From positions 1 through 58,597 of the forward strand of contig NZ_WTUX01000010.1 of NCBI RefSeq assembly GCF_009882975.1: a DNA stretch of 58,597 nucleotides, in the 5' to 3' direction. This document shows, one piece after another, positions 15,995 through 25,889 of this stretch; positions within the stretch are counted from its first letter, which is position 1, and the number at the start of each line of letters is the position of its first letter. Source of the stretch: Maritimibacter harenae. GTDB lineage: Bacteria > Pseudomonadota > Alphaproteobacteria > Rhodobacterales > Rhodobacteraceae. The translations under genes and the position numbers were made by a program. The notes beneath the pieces were generated by a model, which searched no databases, was not told the DNA's origin, and saw only the letters and a list, made by a program, of their open reading frames with translations.

Positions 15995-16092
15995 GCCCGC
16001 CTCCTCCGGATCCGCGCGCCGGCCCGGAAAAACCGGGCGTCGCGCACCATGATCATTTGCCTGCCCCGAAGTGATCGTCTAATTCAAGAGCC

Positions 16093-16866
16093 ATGAGGGT
16101 GGAGATCGGGCGGAAAGTTGCGGTGGTGCTGGTCCTGTTGGTCGTGGCGACGGTCAATGGACCGGTCGGCACGTTCGACAGCATGACGCTTCTGGAGCGG
16201 TTCATCTACTGGGGTCTGCTGCTGCCCGTCGTCTCGACCCTGATGATCGTGGGCATCCACTACGCGAACGACGGGCCGCACCTGCGCCGCCTTCATCCGC
16301 TCCTGCGCATCACGATCGGGGCGGTGGTCGCGGGCCTGCCGTCGGCGCTTTGGGTGATGACGCTCGGCGCGACGCTGCGCGGGTTCGAGTTCACGGCCTA
16401 CGGCGTCGGGTTCCGGTGGGTCATCGCCACGATCATGGGCATGGGCATCGGTGTGATCGAGGCCTACGTGCGCCCGCGCGATATCGAACGCCACATGCGC
16501 GAAAGGCTCGCCGACGCGACGCCGGAGCCGGCCCCCGAACCCGTGCGGGAAGACCCGCTCTTCATCCGCAACCTGTCGCCGGACCTGGGGCGCGAGATCA
16601 TCTCGATCTCGACGCGCGACCATTACCTCGACGTCGTCACGGCCGAGGGCAAGGACCGCATCCTCAAACGCATGTCCGACGCGGTGGCCGAGCTGAACGG
16701 CCTGCCCGGTCTGCAAATCCACCGCTCCCACTGGGTCGCGTTGGACGCCGTTGAACGGCTTGAGCGCGAGGGTCGCAAGGCGCGCGTGGTGCTCAAGAAC
16801 GGCGCGACGCTTCCCGTGAGCCGTCCCAACATTCCCGCTCTCGCCGAGGCGCTGGAAAAGCGCTGA
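16093..16866 (+). CDS. Membrane-anchored LytTR DNA-binding protein
   Basis: The 257-residue protein has about four hydrophobic helices in the first 140 residues, a Pro/Glu-rich linker (about 141-158) and a C-terminal LytTR domain (about 165-257: [63 protein letters not shown]). LytTR domains bind DNA in imperfect direct repeats. A regulator fixed in the membrane with no separate kinase is a one-component arrangement found in many Rhodobacterales. No clear Shine-Dalgarno precedes the ATG. Its targets are unknown; the divergent GMC gene is a candidate. Confidence 0.9.
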   Translation: MRVEIGRKVAVVLVLLVVATVNGPVGTFDSMTLLERFIYWGLLLPVVSTLMIVGIHYANDGPHLRRLHPLLRITIGAVVAGLPSALWVMTLGATLRGFEFTAYGVGFRWVIATIMGMGIGVIEAYVRPRDIERHMRERLADATPEPAPEPVREDPLFIRNLSPDLGREIISISTRDHYLDVVTAEGKDRILKRMSDAVAELNGLPGLQIHRSHWVALDAVERLEREGRKARVVLKNGATLPVSRPNIPALAEALEKR

Positions 16867-16918
16867 CCCCTCGACATGGGACCCGCACGTGCCTAGGTCG
16901 GGCGGGAAAGGACGCGTC

Positions 16919-17929
16919 ATGACACCCTACTCCATTCTCGATCTTGCCGCCGTGCCCGAAGGCTCGAACCCGGCCGATGCGATCGCAAATTCCGTCGACC
17001 TCGCCCAGCATGCCGAGCGGTGGGGCTACACCCGCTACTGGTTCGCCGAGCATCACAATTCCACCGGCATCGCCTCCGCCGCGACCTCGATCCTGATCGG
17101 GCATGTCACCGGCCAGACGGAGACGATCCGCGTCGGTGCGGGCGGCATCATGCTGCCCAACCACGCGCCCCTGATGGTGGCCGAGCAGTTCGGAACGCTG
17201 GCGACGCTCTACCCGGACCGGATCGACCTTGGCCTGGGCCGCGCGCCGGGCACCGACATGGCCACCGCGCGGGCGCTCCGCCGGATCATGAGCCAGGCGG
17301 ACACCTTCCCCGAGGACGTGGTCGAGCTGATGAACTATTTCGAGCCGATCACGCCGGAGACCCGGATCAAGGCGATCCCGGGCGCGGGCACCCGCGTGCC
17401 GGTCTGGATGCTTGGCTCGTCGCTCTTCGGGGCGCAACTGGCCGCGCACCTTGGACTGCCCTATGCCTTCGCGTCGCATTTCGCGCCCGATGCGCTGGAC
17501 GATGCCCTCCATGTCTATCGCTCGAGCTTCAAGCCGGGCCGGACCGAGGCGCCGCACTTCATGCTCGCCGTCAATGTCTTTGCCGCGGACACGAATGACG
17601 AGGCGCACCGGCTGCGCACCTCCATGCAGCAGGCCTTCCTGAACCTGCGCACCGGCAAGCCCGGCCCGCTGCCGCGCCCGGTCGACGACCTGTCCACGGT
17701 CGCATCGGCCGATCAGCTGGCGATGGTGAACCATGCGCTGCGCGTGAGCGTGGTAGGCGGCCCGAAAGAGGTCGAGGCCCAGTTCGAGCGGCTCATCGAA
17801 GCGTATCGTCCCGACGAGCTCATCCTGACCGGCATGATCCACGATCACGCCGCGCGCAGGCGGTCGTTCGAGATTGCGGCGGACCTCCTGTCCTCGCGCG
17901 CCGGGACGGCGGCGAGCGGCGCCGCCTAG
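16919..17929 (+). CDS. Luciferase-like flavin-dependent monooxygenase (LLM class, MsnO8 type)
   Basis: The 336-residue protein belongs to the bacterial luciferase-like oxidoreductases: [78 protein letters not shown] and [28 protein letters not shown] are the family core. Such enzymes use reduced FMN; the substrate is unknown. The ATG at 16919 follows GGGAAAGGA. Its stop codon shares the palindrome CTAG (17926-17929) with the stop of the converging thioesterase gene. Confidence 0.92.
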   Translation: MTPYSILDLAAVPEGSNPADAIANSVDLAQHAERWGYTRYWFAEHHNSTGIASAATSILIGHVTGQTETIRVGAGGIMLPNHAPLMVAEQFGTLATLYPDRIDLGLGRAPGTDMATARALRRIMSQADTFPEDVVELMNYFEPITPETRIKAIPGAGTRVPVWMLGSSLFGAQLAAHLGLPYAFASHFAPDALDDALHVYRSSFKPGRTEAPHFMLAVNVFAADTNDEAHRLRTSMQQAFLNLRTGKPGPLPRPVDDLSTVASADQLAMVNHALRVSVVGGPKEVEAQFERLIEAYRPDELILTGMIHDHAARRRSFEIAADLLSSRAGTAASGAA

Positions 17930-18339
17930 AGCGCGTCGATCATCTCGCGCAGGGGGGCGACGGGCAGGGCGGTCATCCGCCCGTCCCGCTCCCCGAAGAC
18001 CCCGCGGGTCTCGATCCCCTCGACCAGAATGCGCGTGCCGATCCGTCCCGTATAGGGCAGGGTGAGGCTGCGCCCGCTCCAGCGCGGCGCGCCCATCTCA
18101 AGCACGAAGCGATCGCCATCCGTGCCCGGTGAGCGGAAATCCGCATCGACATGCATCAACCCGATGCCCCGTGCCCCGAGTTGCGCGCACAGCCCCGCAT
18201 GGCCGCCCAGCCGGTCGAGCAGGAAGGTGTGGAAGCAGCGGTCGAACCACCTGAAATAATTGGGATAGAACACGATCCCGGCCGCGTCGCAGTGGCCGAA
18301 GCTGATCTGGATCTCGATCGAATGGAGCGGTGTGGTCAT
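17926..18339 (-). CDS. Acyl-CoA thioesterase, 4-hydroxybenzoyl-CoA thioesterase-like
   Basis: The 137-residue hotdog-fold protein has the motif [27 protein letters not shown], with the Asp that acts in the 4-hydroxybenzoyl-CoA thioesterase family. It likely hydrolyses an acyl- or aryl-CoA thioester; the substrate is unknown and no benzoate or 4-chlorobenzoate pathway is next to it. The ATG at 18339 was chosen because homology begins immediately after it. The gene converges with the monooxygenase gene and overlaps it by 4 nt. Confidence 0.88.
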   Translation of the reverse strand: MTTPLHSIEIQISFGHCDAAGIVFYPNYFRWFDRCFHTFLLDRLGGHAGLCAQLGARGIGLMHVDADFRSPGTDGDRFVLEMGAPRWSGRSLTLPYTGRIGTRILVEGIETRGVFGERDGRMTALPVAPLREMIDAL

Positions 18340-18497
18340 CGGTCTGGTCCCCGGAAATTGCCGGCGGACCTGACGATATGGCGCGCAATTTGGCAACCGC
18401 TTTTCGGTCGCCGGCCGTTCGGTTGCGCTCGTGCGATTTAGGATGCCATATGCTGCGGGAGCGAAAAAGCGGGTGGCCGATGCGGCGAGAGACCGAA

Positions 18498-20300
18498 ATG
18501 ACAGGCGAAACCGTCCCCGACCCGGCCCTCGAGGCCGACCTGCGCACCATCCAGCCTTTGATCCTGCCCGGCGGCATCGGCGGCGCGGACGAACGGCTGT
18601 TCCTGCGCCTGTCGGGGGGCGCCACGGTCAAGGCCGAGGCGGGCGAGATCGCCCTGCCGTCGGGCGCGCGCGCGACCACCGACACGTTCTCCAACGTGTT
18701 CCCCGCTGGCAAGTGGATCGACCAATGCGCGCTTTCGTCGCTCTATCTCGACATGCGCGGCGAAGGCACCGTCGCGCTGCGTGTCACCAGCGTCGATGAG
18801 CATGGCACGCGGAGCGTTCTGGTCGAGCGGGAAGTGCATCTCGCCGAGGGCGCGAGTGTCCAGGTGGACATTCCGCTCGAGCCCGTGTCGCGCCCCGTCG
18901 GTCTGCTCTACTGCGAGATCATGGCGCAGGACGGCCCCGCGCGCCTTTGGGCGCTCGATTGGGCCACGCATGACGCCCCGCGCCGGATGCCCACGATCCT
19001 CGCCGCCATGACCACGTTCGACCAGACCGAGGCGGCGCTGAATTCCGCCGAACGGTTCGAGGCCTTCGTGGAGCGTTCGCCGCTCAAGGGGTTGGTGAAG
19101 CTCCTGGTCGTGGACAACTCGAGCACGCTCGACCCGTTCGACCTGGCCCATGCCTCGGTCGTGCAGAGCGCGAACCTGGGCGGCTCCGGCGGTTTCTCTC
19201 GCGGTCTGCTGGAGGCCCGCGACCGCGGCTTCACGCATTGTATCTTCATGGATGACGACGCGCAGATCGACATGGCCATGCTCACGCGCGTCTGGGCGTT
19301 TCTTGCCTATGCGCGGGATCCGGGAACCGCGGTGTGTGGCGGCCTGATGCAAGGGCGTGCCGACCAGGTGATCTGGGAAAACGGGGCGATCTTCAAACGC
19401 GTCTGCCTGCCCGTATCCCGTGGTCTGGACGTCGCCGATTTCGACGACGTCATCCAGGCGGAGTACGACTCCTACCTGACGGAAACGCCGAGCTTCTACG
19501 GCGGCTGGTGGTTCTTCGCCTTTCCGACCGGCGATCTCGAACACTTTCCGTTCCCGTTCTTCGTGCGTGGCGACGACATCAGCTTCTCGCTGATGAACCG
19601 CTTCAACTTCGTCACCCTGCCGGGGGTCGTCTGCCAGCAGGACGTCGACTTCTTCGACAAGGAATCGCCGCGTGCACTCTACCTCGATGTTCGAAACCAC
19701 ATGGTGCAGCATCTGACCGCGCCCCAGCTGCTCGGGACCCGCGGACAGCTTTTCTGGATCATGCAGTTCTTCTTCTTTCGCAGCTTCTTCATGTTCGGCT
19801 ACGACAGCATCCACGCCATCGCTCTCGCCATGCGCGACGTGGTCACGGGACCAGAGCGTTTCCGGGATGCCGAGACCACGCTGGCCCGGTTCAAGGAGAT
19901 CGGGGGTTTCACCGAGGACGAGAAATGGGTGGACGAGGTGCCCCCGGCACGCAACGAGCGTGAATTGCCGAAGCTTGTACAGTACGCGCTGATCGCCACG
20001 CTGAACGGTCACCTGGTCCCGTTCTACGGCGCCTTCGCGCGCCACGCCGTGCTCGATGCCAAGCGGCGGGGGGCCACGCAGTACGCGATCGGGGCGAGCC
20101 GCGTGACCCTTGCCGCGACCGGCGGTGAGCGCTCCATGCACCTGAAGATGAACCGCCGCAAAGCGCTCTCTTCGGCCTTCGCCTTCTGGAGGGAAGCGGC
20201 CCGGCTGCTCATCCGTCACAAGGCAGTGTCGAAGAAATGGGAAGAGGGGTATCCGCGGCTGGCCTCGGAAGCGTACTGGCGCGACAAGCACGGTATGTGA
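18498..20300 (+). CDS. GT2-family glycosyltransferase resembling galactofuranosyltransferase GlfT2
   Basis: The roughly 600-residue protein has an N-terminal beta-rich region (about 1-170), a GT-A domain beginning near LVKLLVVDNSS with QSANLGGSGGFSRGLLEARDRGFTHCIFMDDDAQID (the metal-binding DDDA motif), SFYGGWWFFAFPTGDLEHFPFPFFVRGDDISFSLMNRF, and a helical C-terminal part. This layout matches mycobacterial GlfT2, which builds galactofuran from UDP-galactofuranose. Alternative starts lie at 18480 and 18450, the latter with a better AGGA spacing. It is followed after about 100 nt by an MMPL transporter and a secreted protein, suggesting a glycolipid or polysaccharide route. The acceptor is unknown. 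Confidence 0.85.
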   Translation: MTGETVPDPALEADLRTIQPLILPGGIGGADERLFLRLSGGATVKAEAGEIALPSGARATTDTFSNVFPAGKWIDQCALSSLYLDMRGEGTVALRVTSVDEHGTRSVLVEREVHLAEGASVQVDIPLEPVSRPVGLLYCEIMAQDGPARLWALDWATHDAPRRMPTILAAMTTFDQTEAALNSAERFEAFVERSPLKGLVKLLVVDNSSTLDPFDLAHASVVQSANLGGSGGFSRGLLEARDRGFTHCIFMDDDAQIDMAMLTRVWAFLAYARDPGTAVCGGLMQGRADQVIWENGAIFKRVCLPVSRGLDVADFDDVIQAEYDSYLTETPSFYGGWWFFAFPTGDLEHFPFPFFVRGDDISFSLMNRFNFVTLPGVVCQQDVDFFDKESPRALYLDVRNHMVQHLTAPQLLGTRGQLFWIMQFFFFRSFFMFGYDSIHAIALAMRDVVTGPERFRDAETTLARFKEIGGFTEDEKWVDEVPPARNERELPKLVQYALIATLNGHLVPFYGAFARHAVLDAKRRGATQYAIGASRVTLAATGGERSMHLKMNRRKALSSAFAFWREAARLLIRHKAVSKKWEEGYPRLASEAYWRDKHGM

Positions 20301-20402
20301 TCCTTGCGTGCATGAGGCCGGGGCCGATATGAGTGTCGCGATCGGCTCGGCAGGTGACATGCACAGGACAACGCCCCTTTCCCAGCACCGGACAAGGCCC
20401 TG

Positions 20403-22619
20403 ATGAGGCGACCCACGTCTTTCGCCCGGGCGCAGGTGCGCGTTCTCGGGGCGATCCGGCGGCGCCTGGCGTGGTTCTGGCTTGTGCTCGCCGCGCTGGT
20501 CCTCGTGGCGGCCACCGGCATTCCGCGCGTTACCTTCGACACCGCCCTCATTCGCTTCTTCGAAGGCGATGTGGCGGCCTTTCGCACCTATGACGACGTG
20601 ACCAACCGGTTCGAGGGGGACGCCAACGACGTGGTGGTCCTGCTCGAGGCCGGGTCCCTGGCCGACCCGGCCGCGCTCGAGGCGGTGTCGAGCTTCCTTC
20701 TGGAAGCGCAGTTCATCGACGGTGTGCGCGCGGTCTGGTCGCCGCTCTCCTTCGAGATCACCGGGCCGGAGGGCGTGCGAGAGCCTCTCGTCCCGTTCCC
20801 GATCCCGGACGCCGAAACGATGTCCGCGCGTATCGACGCGGTGCGGGCCGAGACCCCGGCGCTGCGCCGCCTCATGTCCGAAGGCAAGGACGCGATGCTC
20901 GCGGTGCTGCCGATCACCGGGAACGAGGCGGGGCAGGAGGCCACGCTCAAGGCCCTCACCGACCTGGCCGCGCGCGTGTCGGGCGATGCGGTGTCGGTCC
21001 GTGTCGCAGGCTACCCGGCACTTCGGGCGCGGGTGTCCGAGGGGCTGATGACGGACGTGATCGCGCTCAACCTCGCCGGTGCGCTGATCGGGTTCGCCGT
21101 GGCAGCGCTGGCGTTGCGCAGCGTACGGCTGGGGCTTCTGACGCTTCCGGGGCCGCTGATCGCGCTCATGCTGTCCATCGGCCTCTTCGGGCATGCGGGT
21201 CTGGCGATCACGACCGTGACGCTGACGCTGCCCGTGCTGGCGATGATCCTTGCCACCATCGACTCCATCCACATCCTGTTCGAACGGCTCCACCAGGGCG
21301 CACGCACGCCCCGCGCCGCGGCGCTGCGCGCGGTGCGGCGGATGGCTCCGGCCTGCCTGGCGGCGACCGTGACGACGGCCTTGGCCTTCGCGGTCTTCGC
21401 GGCGTCGCCCGTCGAAGTGATCGCCGAACTGGGGCGTATGGGGGCGGTCATCCTGGTCGTGAGCACGCTCACCGTCATGCTGACCCAGAGCCTCGTCCTG
21501 TCGGTGGCGGGCGCGCGTCCCTCGATCCGGACAGCCTTCGCGCGTCTGAACGCCCGTCCGCCGCGGGGTGGCCCTTTCGCCCGCTTGCCGCGGCTGGCGC
21601 TGGCGCGCCCCCGGCTGGTGACGCTGGGCGCGCTGGGCCTTCTCGTCCTTGGCGCCGGGCTCTACGGGCAAGCGGGGCCGCGGTATTCACCGCTGGACAG
21701 TCTCGGTCCGGCCGACCCTTTGCGCGCCACGTTCGAGCGGATCGAAACGGCGGTCGCGCCCATCTCGATGATGCAGGTCGCGGTGACAGATGCCACGCCC
21801 GAGGTGCTGGCCGAGGTCGAGCGCACCATCGCCGAGGCGTCCGGAAGCGCGTTGGTGCAATCCATCGCCTCCATCACGGGCGAGGCGGCGGATGCTCGCG
21901 ACACCCTGCCCGAGGCGATCCTTGCGCGGCTCGTCTCGGCGGATGAAAGCCGCGCCCTCGTCACCCTGCCGTTCCACTACGACAGCGGGGCGGGGGCGAT
22001 TGCGCTGGCCGACAATATCGACGCGGCCTTGGCCGGGAACCCGGCGCTCGCGGCCGTCGAAATCAGTCCCGTCACGGGGCTTCCCGTGATGGCGGCCCGC
22101 GTCGTGGGCGGGGTGCTGTCCGATCTTCAGACCGGGCTTCTCATCGCGGTCGCGGCGGTCGGTGGGCTCATCGCGCTCTGGGCGCGCTCCGTCGTCGTGG
22201 CGCTGGTCGCGCTGGTGCCCAACGTCCTGCCGGTGGCCCTGATCGGCGGCGGGCTCGCGCTGTCGGGGCAGGGGATCGGGTTGGCCGGAGGCCTCGCCCT
22301 GACCGTGGCCTTCGGGGTCGCGGTCGACGATACGCTCCACGTGCTCAACCGCATCCGGCTGGGCGGCGGGTTCCGGGGACTGGATCGCCCGCGGCTCGGG
22401 GCCGCGATGTCGGAGGCGACACCGGCGCTGGTGACCACCTCTGCGCTCCTGGTGCTGGGCTTCGGCGGGTCCGCCTTCGCCGCGACGCAGGAAGTCGCGG
22501 CCTTCGGGGCCACCGCCACCGGCATATTCGTGCTCGCGCTCCTCTCGGACCTCCTGGTGCTGCCCGCCGTGGTTGCTTTCCTCGGGCCGCGTTTCTACCG
22601 TGCTTCCCCGAAAGGATAG
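20403..22619 (+). CDS. MMPL/RND-superfamily transporter
   Basis: The 738-residue membrane protein has the duplicated RND plan: one helix (about 22-38), a large periplasmic loop, a five-helix bundle (about 215-365), another helix (about 415-432), a second loop and a second bundle. LPVLAMILATIDSIHILFERLHQG and ALTVAFGVAVDDTLHVLNRIR are the matching helix-4 motifs with the acidic residue expected for proton coupling. Relatives such as MmpL3 and HpnN move lipids or glycolipids rather than drugs. No membrane-fusion or outer-membrane partner lies next to it. A secreted protein starts 2 nt after its stop. Confidence 0.9.
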   Translation: MRRPTSFARAQVRVLGAIRRRLAWFWLVLAALVLVAATGIPRVTFDTALIRFFEGDVAAFRTYDDVTNRFEGDANDVVVLLEAGSLADPAALEAVSSFLLEAQFIDGVRAVWSPLSFEITGPEGVREPLVPFPIPDAETMSARIDAVRAETPALRRLMSEGKDAMLAVLPITGNEAGQEATLKALTDLAARVSGDAVSVRVAGYPALRARVSEGLMTDVIALNLAGALIGFAVAALALRSVRLGLLTLPGPLIALMLSIGLFGHAGLAITTVTLTLPVLAMILATIDSIHILFERLHQGARTPRAAALRAVRRMAPACLAATVTTALAFAVFAASPVEVIAELGRMGAVILVVSTLTVMLTQSLVLSVAGARPSIRTAFARLNARPPRGGPFARLPRLALARPRLVTLGALGLLVLGAGLYGQAGPRYSPLDSLGPADPLRATFERIETAVAPISMMQVAVTDATPEVLAEVERTIAEASGSALVQSIASITGEAADARDTLPEAILARLVSADESRALVTLPFHYDSGAGAIALADNIDAALAGNPALAAVEISPVTGLPVMAARVVGGVLSDLQTGLLIAVAAVGGLIALWARSVVVALVALVPNVLPVALIGGGLALSGQGIGLAGGLALTVAFGVAVDDTLHVLNRIRLGGGFRGLDRPRLGAAMSEATPALVTTSALLVLGFGGSAFAATQEVAAFGATATGIFVLALLSDLLVLPAVVAFLGPRFYRASPKG

Positions 22620-22621
22620 TC

Positions 22622-23128
22622 ATGATCCCCGCACGCATCGCCTTCGCCGCACTTCTTGTCGCCACGGCTCACCCCGCGGCAGCGATCGACCTTTTCACGG
22701 CCCAGGGCGGCTGGACCGGGACCGGAAGTCTCGCGACTTCGGTCGAGCGGCGGATGCAGCCCGCCCGGTGCCAGGTGGACGTGAAACCCACTGACGCGGG
22801 CGGAGACGTGAGCGTGACCGGCAAGTGTGCCGTGGCCGTCGGTGCGTCCAACATCTCGTTCCGGCTGGTCAGGGGCGACGGGCGCGCCGTGCGCGGTGCG
22901 ATGTGGTCCGAGGCCACCGACGAGATCCTGCAACTGGCCGGCGCGCGTACCGAGACCGGCGTCGACATGACCGCGACCGAGCCGTGGGTGGTCGATGGCG
23001 TCGACTACGAGACGCGCGTCATCGTGCGCGAACCGGACGCGGGGAGCTTCAAGATCCAGCAACTGGCCCGCATGGAAGGCGAAAAGGCGTGGCGGGTGAT
23101 CGTCGACATGACGTATCGTCAGCCATGA
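22622..23128 (+). CDS. Secreted protein of unknown function, partner of the MMPL transporter
   Basis: The 168-residue protein has a clear signal peptide (about 1-21, ending HPAAA), and the rest is predicted to be mostly beta-strand (GGWTGTGSLATSVERRMQPARCQVDVKP, VSVTGKCAVAVGASNISFRLV, AWRVIVDMTY). Two cysteines (in ARCQVD and GKCAV) could form a disulfide. I do not recognise the family; the alternating pattern would fit a calycin-like barrel, which is only a guess. The ATG is 2 nt after the transporter stop, so the two are translated together and the protein probably acts in the periplasm with it. Confidence 0.8.
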   Translation: MIPARIAFAALLVATAHPAAAIDLFTAQGGWTGTGSLATSVERRMQPARCQVDVKPTDAGGDVSVTGKCAVAVGASNISFRLVRGDGRAVRGAMWSEATDEILQLAGARTETGVDMTATEPWVVDGVDYETRVIVREPDAGSFKIQQLARMEGEKAWRVIVDMTYRQP

Positions 23129-23218
23129 CGCGGCGTCCGCGCCGGCACGCGCGATGCATCCGACCGGCCGCGGGGGCCGTAACGAGGACCGAAGATCAAC
23201 GTGGCGACGGCGGAGCAC

Positions 23219-24367
23219 ATGACCGGGGAACATGACGCGCTTTTCGTGGGCGGCGGGCTTGCGAGCTGCCTGTGCGCCCTGCGGCTCTGCGCGGCCCGGC
23301 CGGGCATCCGCATCGCGATCATCGAAGCGGGCCCGGAAATCTGCGGCAACCATACGTGGTCGTTTCACGCCCCCGACGTGAGCCGCGACGCGTTCGACTG
23401 GCTCGCCCCGCTGGCCAGCCACCGCTGGGACAGCCAACAGGTCATCTTTCCTTCCTACACCCGCGCGCTCGACACGCCCTACCTTTCGCTGACGTCCGAG
23501 GGCCTGCGCGCCGCGGTCGAGGAGACACCGGGGATCGAGATCTTCGCCGGGCGCAAGGTCACGCAGATGACGCGGGACCGTGTGACGCTGGACGACGGCA
23601 CGACGCTCGCAGCGCCCTGCATCTTCGACGGGCGGGGTTTCATGCCCAGCCCTGCCTCGGAGCTGGGGTTCCAGAAATTCCTGGGCCTCGAGGTGGAGCT
23701 CGCCGCGCCCCACGGGCTCGAGGCGCCGGTGATCATGGATGCGACCGTGCCGCAGCGCGACGGCTATTGCTTCATCTACCTGCTGCCCTTCGCCCCCGAC
23801 CGGCTGTTGATCGAAGAGACCTATTATTCCGACGACCAGGACCTCGCCCCGCAACGGCTGGAGTCGAACATCCGCGGCTATGCCGAGGCGCGGGGCTGGG
23901 ACATCCGGCGCGTGGTGCGCCGCGAGCAGGGGGTCCTGCCGATCGCGCTGTCGCTGGACGCCCCGGCCCTCTGGCGCGACATGGTCACGGACGCGGTGCC
24001 CATCGGCCTGCGCGCGCACCTGTTCCACCCGGTCACGGGCTACAGCCTGCCGGTGGCGGTGGCGACGGCCGAACGGATCGCGGCGCACGATGGTCCGCTC
24101 ACGACTGCGGCGCTGCGTCGCGTGCTGGAGGACCAGGTGATCTCGTCGGGCCGGCACAACGTATTCTACAGGTTCCTGAACAGGATGCTCTTCCGCGCCG
24201 CGAAGCCGGAAAAACGTTTCCTCGTGATGGAGCGCTTCTACGGCCTCGGCGCGGGTCTGATCGAACGGTTCTATGCCGGACGGCTGACGCTCCGCGACAA
24301 GGCGCGCATACTGGCCGGCAAGCCGCCGGTCCCGATTACGAAAGCCCTGGGGTGTATTCGTGAATAG
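23219..24367 (+). CDS. crtY: Lycopene beta-cyclase
   Basis: CrtY closes both beta-ionone rings on lycopene to give beta-carotene. The 382-residue protein has the flavin motif ALFVGGGLASCLCALRL, HTWSFHAPD, LGFQKFLGLEVELAAPHGLEAPVIMDATVPQRDGYCFIYLLPF, GVLPIALSLDA and HPVTGYSLPVAVATAE, all as I recall from Paracoccus CrtY. ATG 23219 matches the family N-terminus; a GTG six codons upstream is an alternative. It overlaps crtI by 8 nt, starting the crtY-crtI-crtB operon. Confidence 0.95.
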   Translation: MTGEHDALFVGGGLASCLCALRLCAARPGIRIAIIEAGPEICGNHTWSFHAPDVSRDAFDWLAPLASHRWDSQQVIFPSYTRALDTPYLSLTSEGLRAAVEETPGIEIFAGRKVTQMTRDRVTLDDGTTLAAPCIFDGRGFMPSPASELGFQKFLGLEVELAAPHGLEAPVIMDATVPQRDGYCFIYLLPFAPDRLLIEETYYSDDQDLAPQRLESNIRGYAEARGWDIRRVVRREQGVLPIALSLDAPALWRDMVTDAVPIGLRAHLFHPVTGYSLPVAVATAERIAAHDGPLTTAALRRVLEDQVISSGRHNVFYRFLNRMLFRAAKPEKRFLVMERFYGLGAGLIERFYAGRLTLRDKARILAGKPPVPITKALGCIRE

Positions 24368-25889
24368 ACACGTGAGTACGAACGACATGCAAGCGACCGG
24401 AAGCCGGGCCATCGTGATCGGCGCGGGGTTCGGCGGGCTCGCCCTGGCCATCCGCCTGCAGAGCGCCGGGATCTCCACCACGATCCTCGAGAAGCGCGAC
24501 AAGCCGGGCGGGCGCGCCTATGTCTACGAGAAGGACGGGTTCACCTTCGACGGCGGCCCCACGGTGATCACCGATCCCGACGCCCTGCGCGAGCTCTGGG
24601 ACCTGTCGGGCCGGTCGATCGACGATTACGTGACGCTGATGCCCGTTTCGCCATTCTACCAGTTGTGCTGGGAGGACGGGACGCGCTTCGATTACGTCAA
24701 CGACCAGGATGAGCTCGCCCGCCAGATCGAGGCGCTCTCGCCCCGTGACGTGGCCGGATACGAGCGTTTCATGAAGTATTCCGAGGACGTCTACCGCGAA
24801 GGCTACCTCAAGCTCGGCACCGTGCCCTTCCTCGACTTCAAGAGCATGATGAAGGCGGCCCCCCAGCTGGTGCGCGTGGGCGCCTATCGCAGCGTCTACT
24901 CCAAGGTCGCCTCGTTCATCGAGAACGACTACCTGCGCCAGGCGTTCTCGTTCCACACGCTGCTGGTGGGCGGCAACCCGTTCGACACGTCGTCGATCTA
25001 CGCTCTGATCCACGCGCTGGAGCGGCGCGGGGGCGTGTGGTGGGCCAAGGGCGGCACCGGCGCGCTGGTCAAAGGCATGGTCAAGCTGTTCGAGGACCTG
25101 GGCGGCACGATCCGCACCTCGGCGGAGGTCGAGCAGCTGATCACCGCGGGCGACCGGATCACCGGGGTCCGGGTCGCGGGCGAGGTGCTGGAGGCCGATC
25201 TCGTCGCCTCGAACGGGGACGTGGTGCACACCTACGACAAGCTCCTGGGCGGCACGCGGCGCGGCAAATCCTATGCGAAGGCGCTGAAACGCAAGCGCTT
25301 CTCCATGTCGCTCTTCGTCACCTACTTCGGGCTCAAGGGGAAGCCCGAGAACCTGCGCCACCACATGATCTTGTTCGGCAATCGCTACCGCGGGCTGATC
25401 GACGACATCTTCAAGACGGACAAGCTGTCCGATGATTTCTCGCTCTACCTGCATGCGCCGTCGGTGACCGATCCCACCCTCGCGCCGGAGGGGCACAGCA
25501 CCTACTACGTGCTCTCCCCGGTCCCGCACCTTGGCACGGCCGACATCGACTGGGAGGCGGAGGCACCGCGCTACCGCGACCGGATCTTCGACTATCTCGA
25601 AAAGCACCACATCCCGGACCTGCGCAAGCGGCTCGTGACGTCGCACATGCTGACGCCGCACGGCTTCCGCGATGATCTGAATTCGCACCTCGGCTCGGCC
25701 TTCTCGGTGGAGCCGATCCTGACCCAGTCCGCGTGGTTCCGCCCGCACAACCGCGATGACGTCATCCGCAACCTCTACATCGTCGGGGCAGGCACGCATC
25801 CCGGCGCGGGCATCCCCGGCGTGGTCGGGTCGGCCAAGGCGACCGCCGGGCTGATGATCGAACACGCCCGCGCGGAGGCCCCGGCATGA
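24360..25889 (+). CDS. crtI: Phytoene desaturase
   Basis: CrtI introduces four double bonds into phytoene to make lycopene. The 509-residue flavoenzyme has AIVIGAGFGGLALAIRLQSAGI with the dinucleotide motif at 21-26, GGRAYVYEKDGFTFDGGPTVITDP, AFSFHTLLVGGNPFDTSSIYALIHALERRGGVWWAKGG and the C-terminal bacterial desaturase signature around YIVGAGTHPGAGIPGVVGSAKA. The usual start would be near residue 17 (AIVIGAG); the gene is assigned from GTG 24360, with GTG 24372 and ATG 24387 as alternatives. The stop overlaps crtB by 4 nt. Confidence 0.96.
   Translation: MNRHVSTNDMQATGSRAIVIGAGFGGLALAIRLQSAGISTTILEKRDKPGGRAYVYEKDGFTFDGGPTVITDPDALRELWDLSGRSIDDYVTLMPVSPFYQLCWEDGTRFDYVNDQDELARQIEALSPRDVAGYERFMKYSEDVYREGYLKLGTVPFLDFKSMMKAAPQLVRVGAYRSVYSKVASFIENDYLRQAFSFHTLLVGGNPFDTSSIYALIHALERRGGVWWAKGGTGALVKGMVKLFEDLGGTIRTSAEVEQLITAGDRITGVRVAGEVLEADLVASNGDVVHTYDKLLGGTRRGKSYAKALKRKRFSMSLFVTYFGLKGKPENLRHHMILFGNRYRGLIDDIFKTDKLSDDFSLYLHAPSVTDPTLAPEGHSTYYVLSPVPHLGTADIDWEAEAPRYRDRIFDYLEKHHIPDLRKRLVTSHMLTPHGFRDDLNSHLGSAFSVEPILTQSAWFRPHNRDDVIRNLYIVGAGTHPGAGIPGVVGSAKATAGLMIEHARAEAPA

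Noticed and set aside
18438-21671. A 1077-codon open frame on the minus strand across the glycosyltransferase and MMPL genes
   Set aside because: It is an antisense shadow typical of G+C-rich coding DNA. The plus-strand proteins have clear domains, and the antisense product is a low-complexity Arg/His/Gly-rich sequence.
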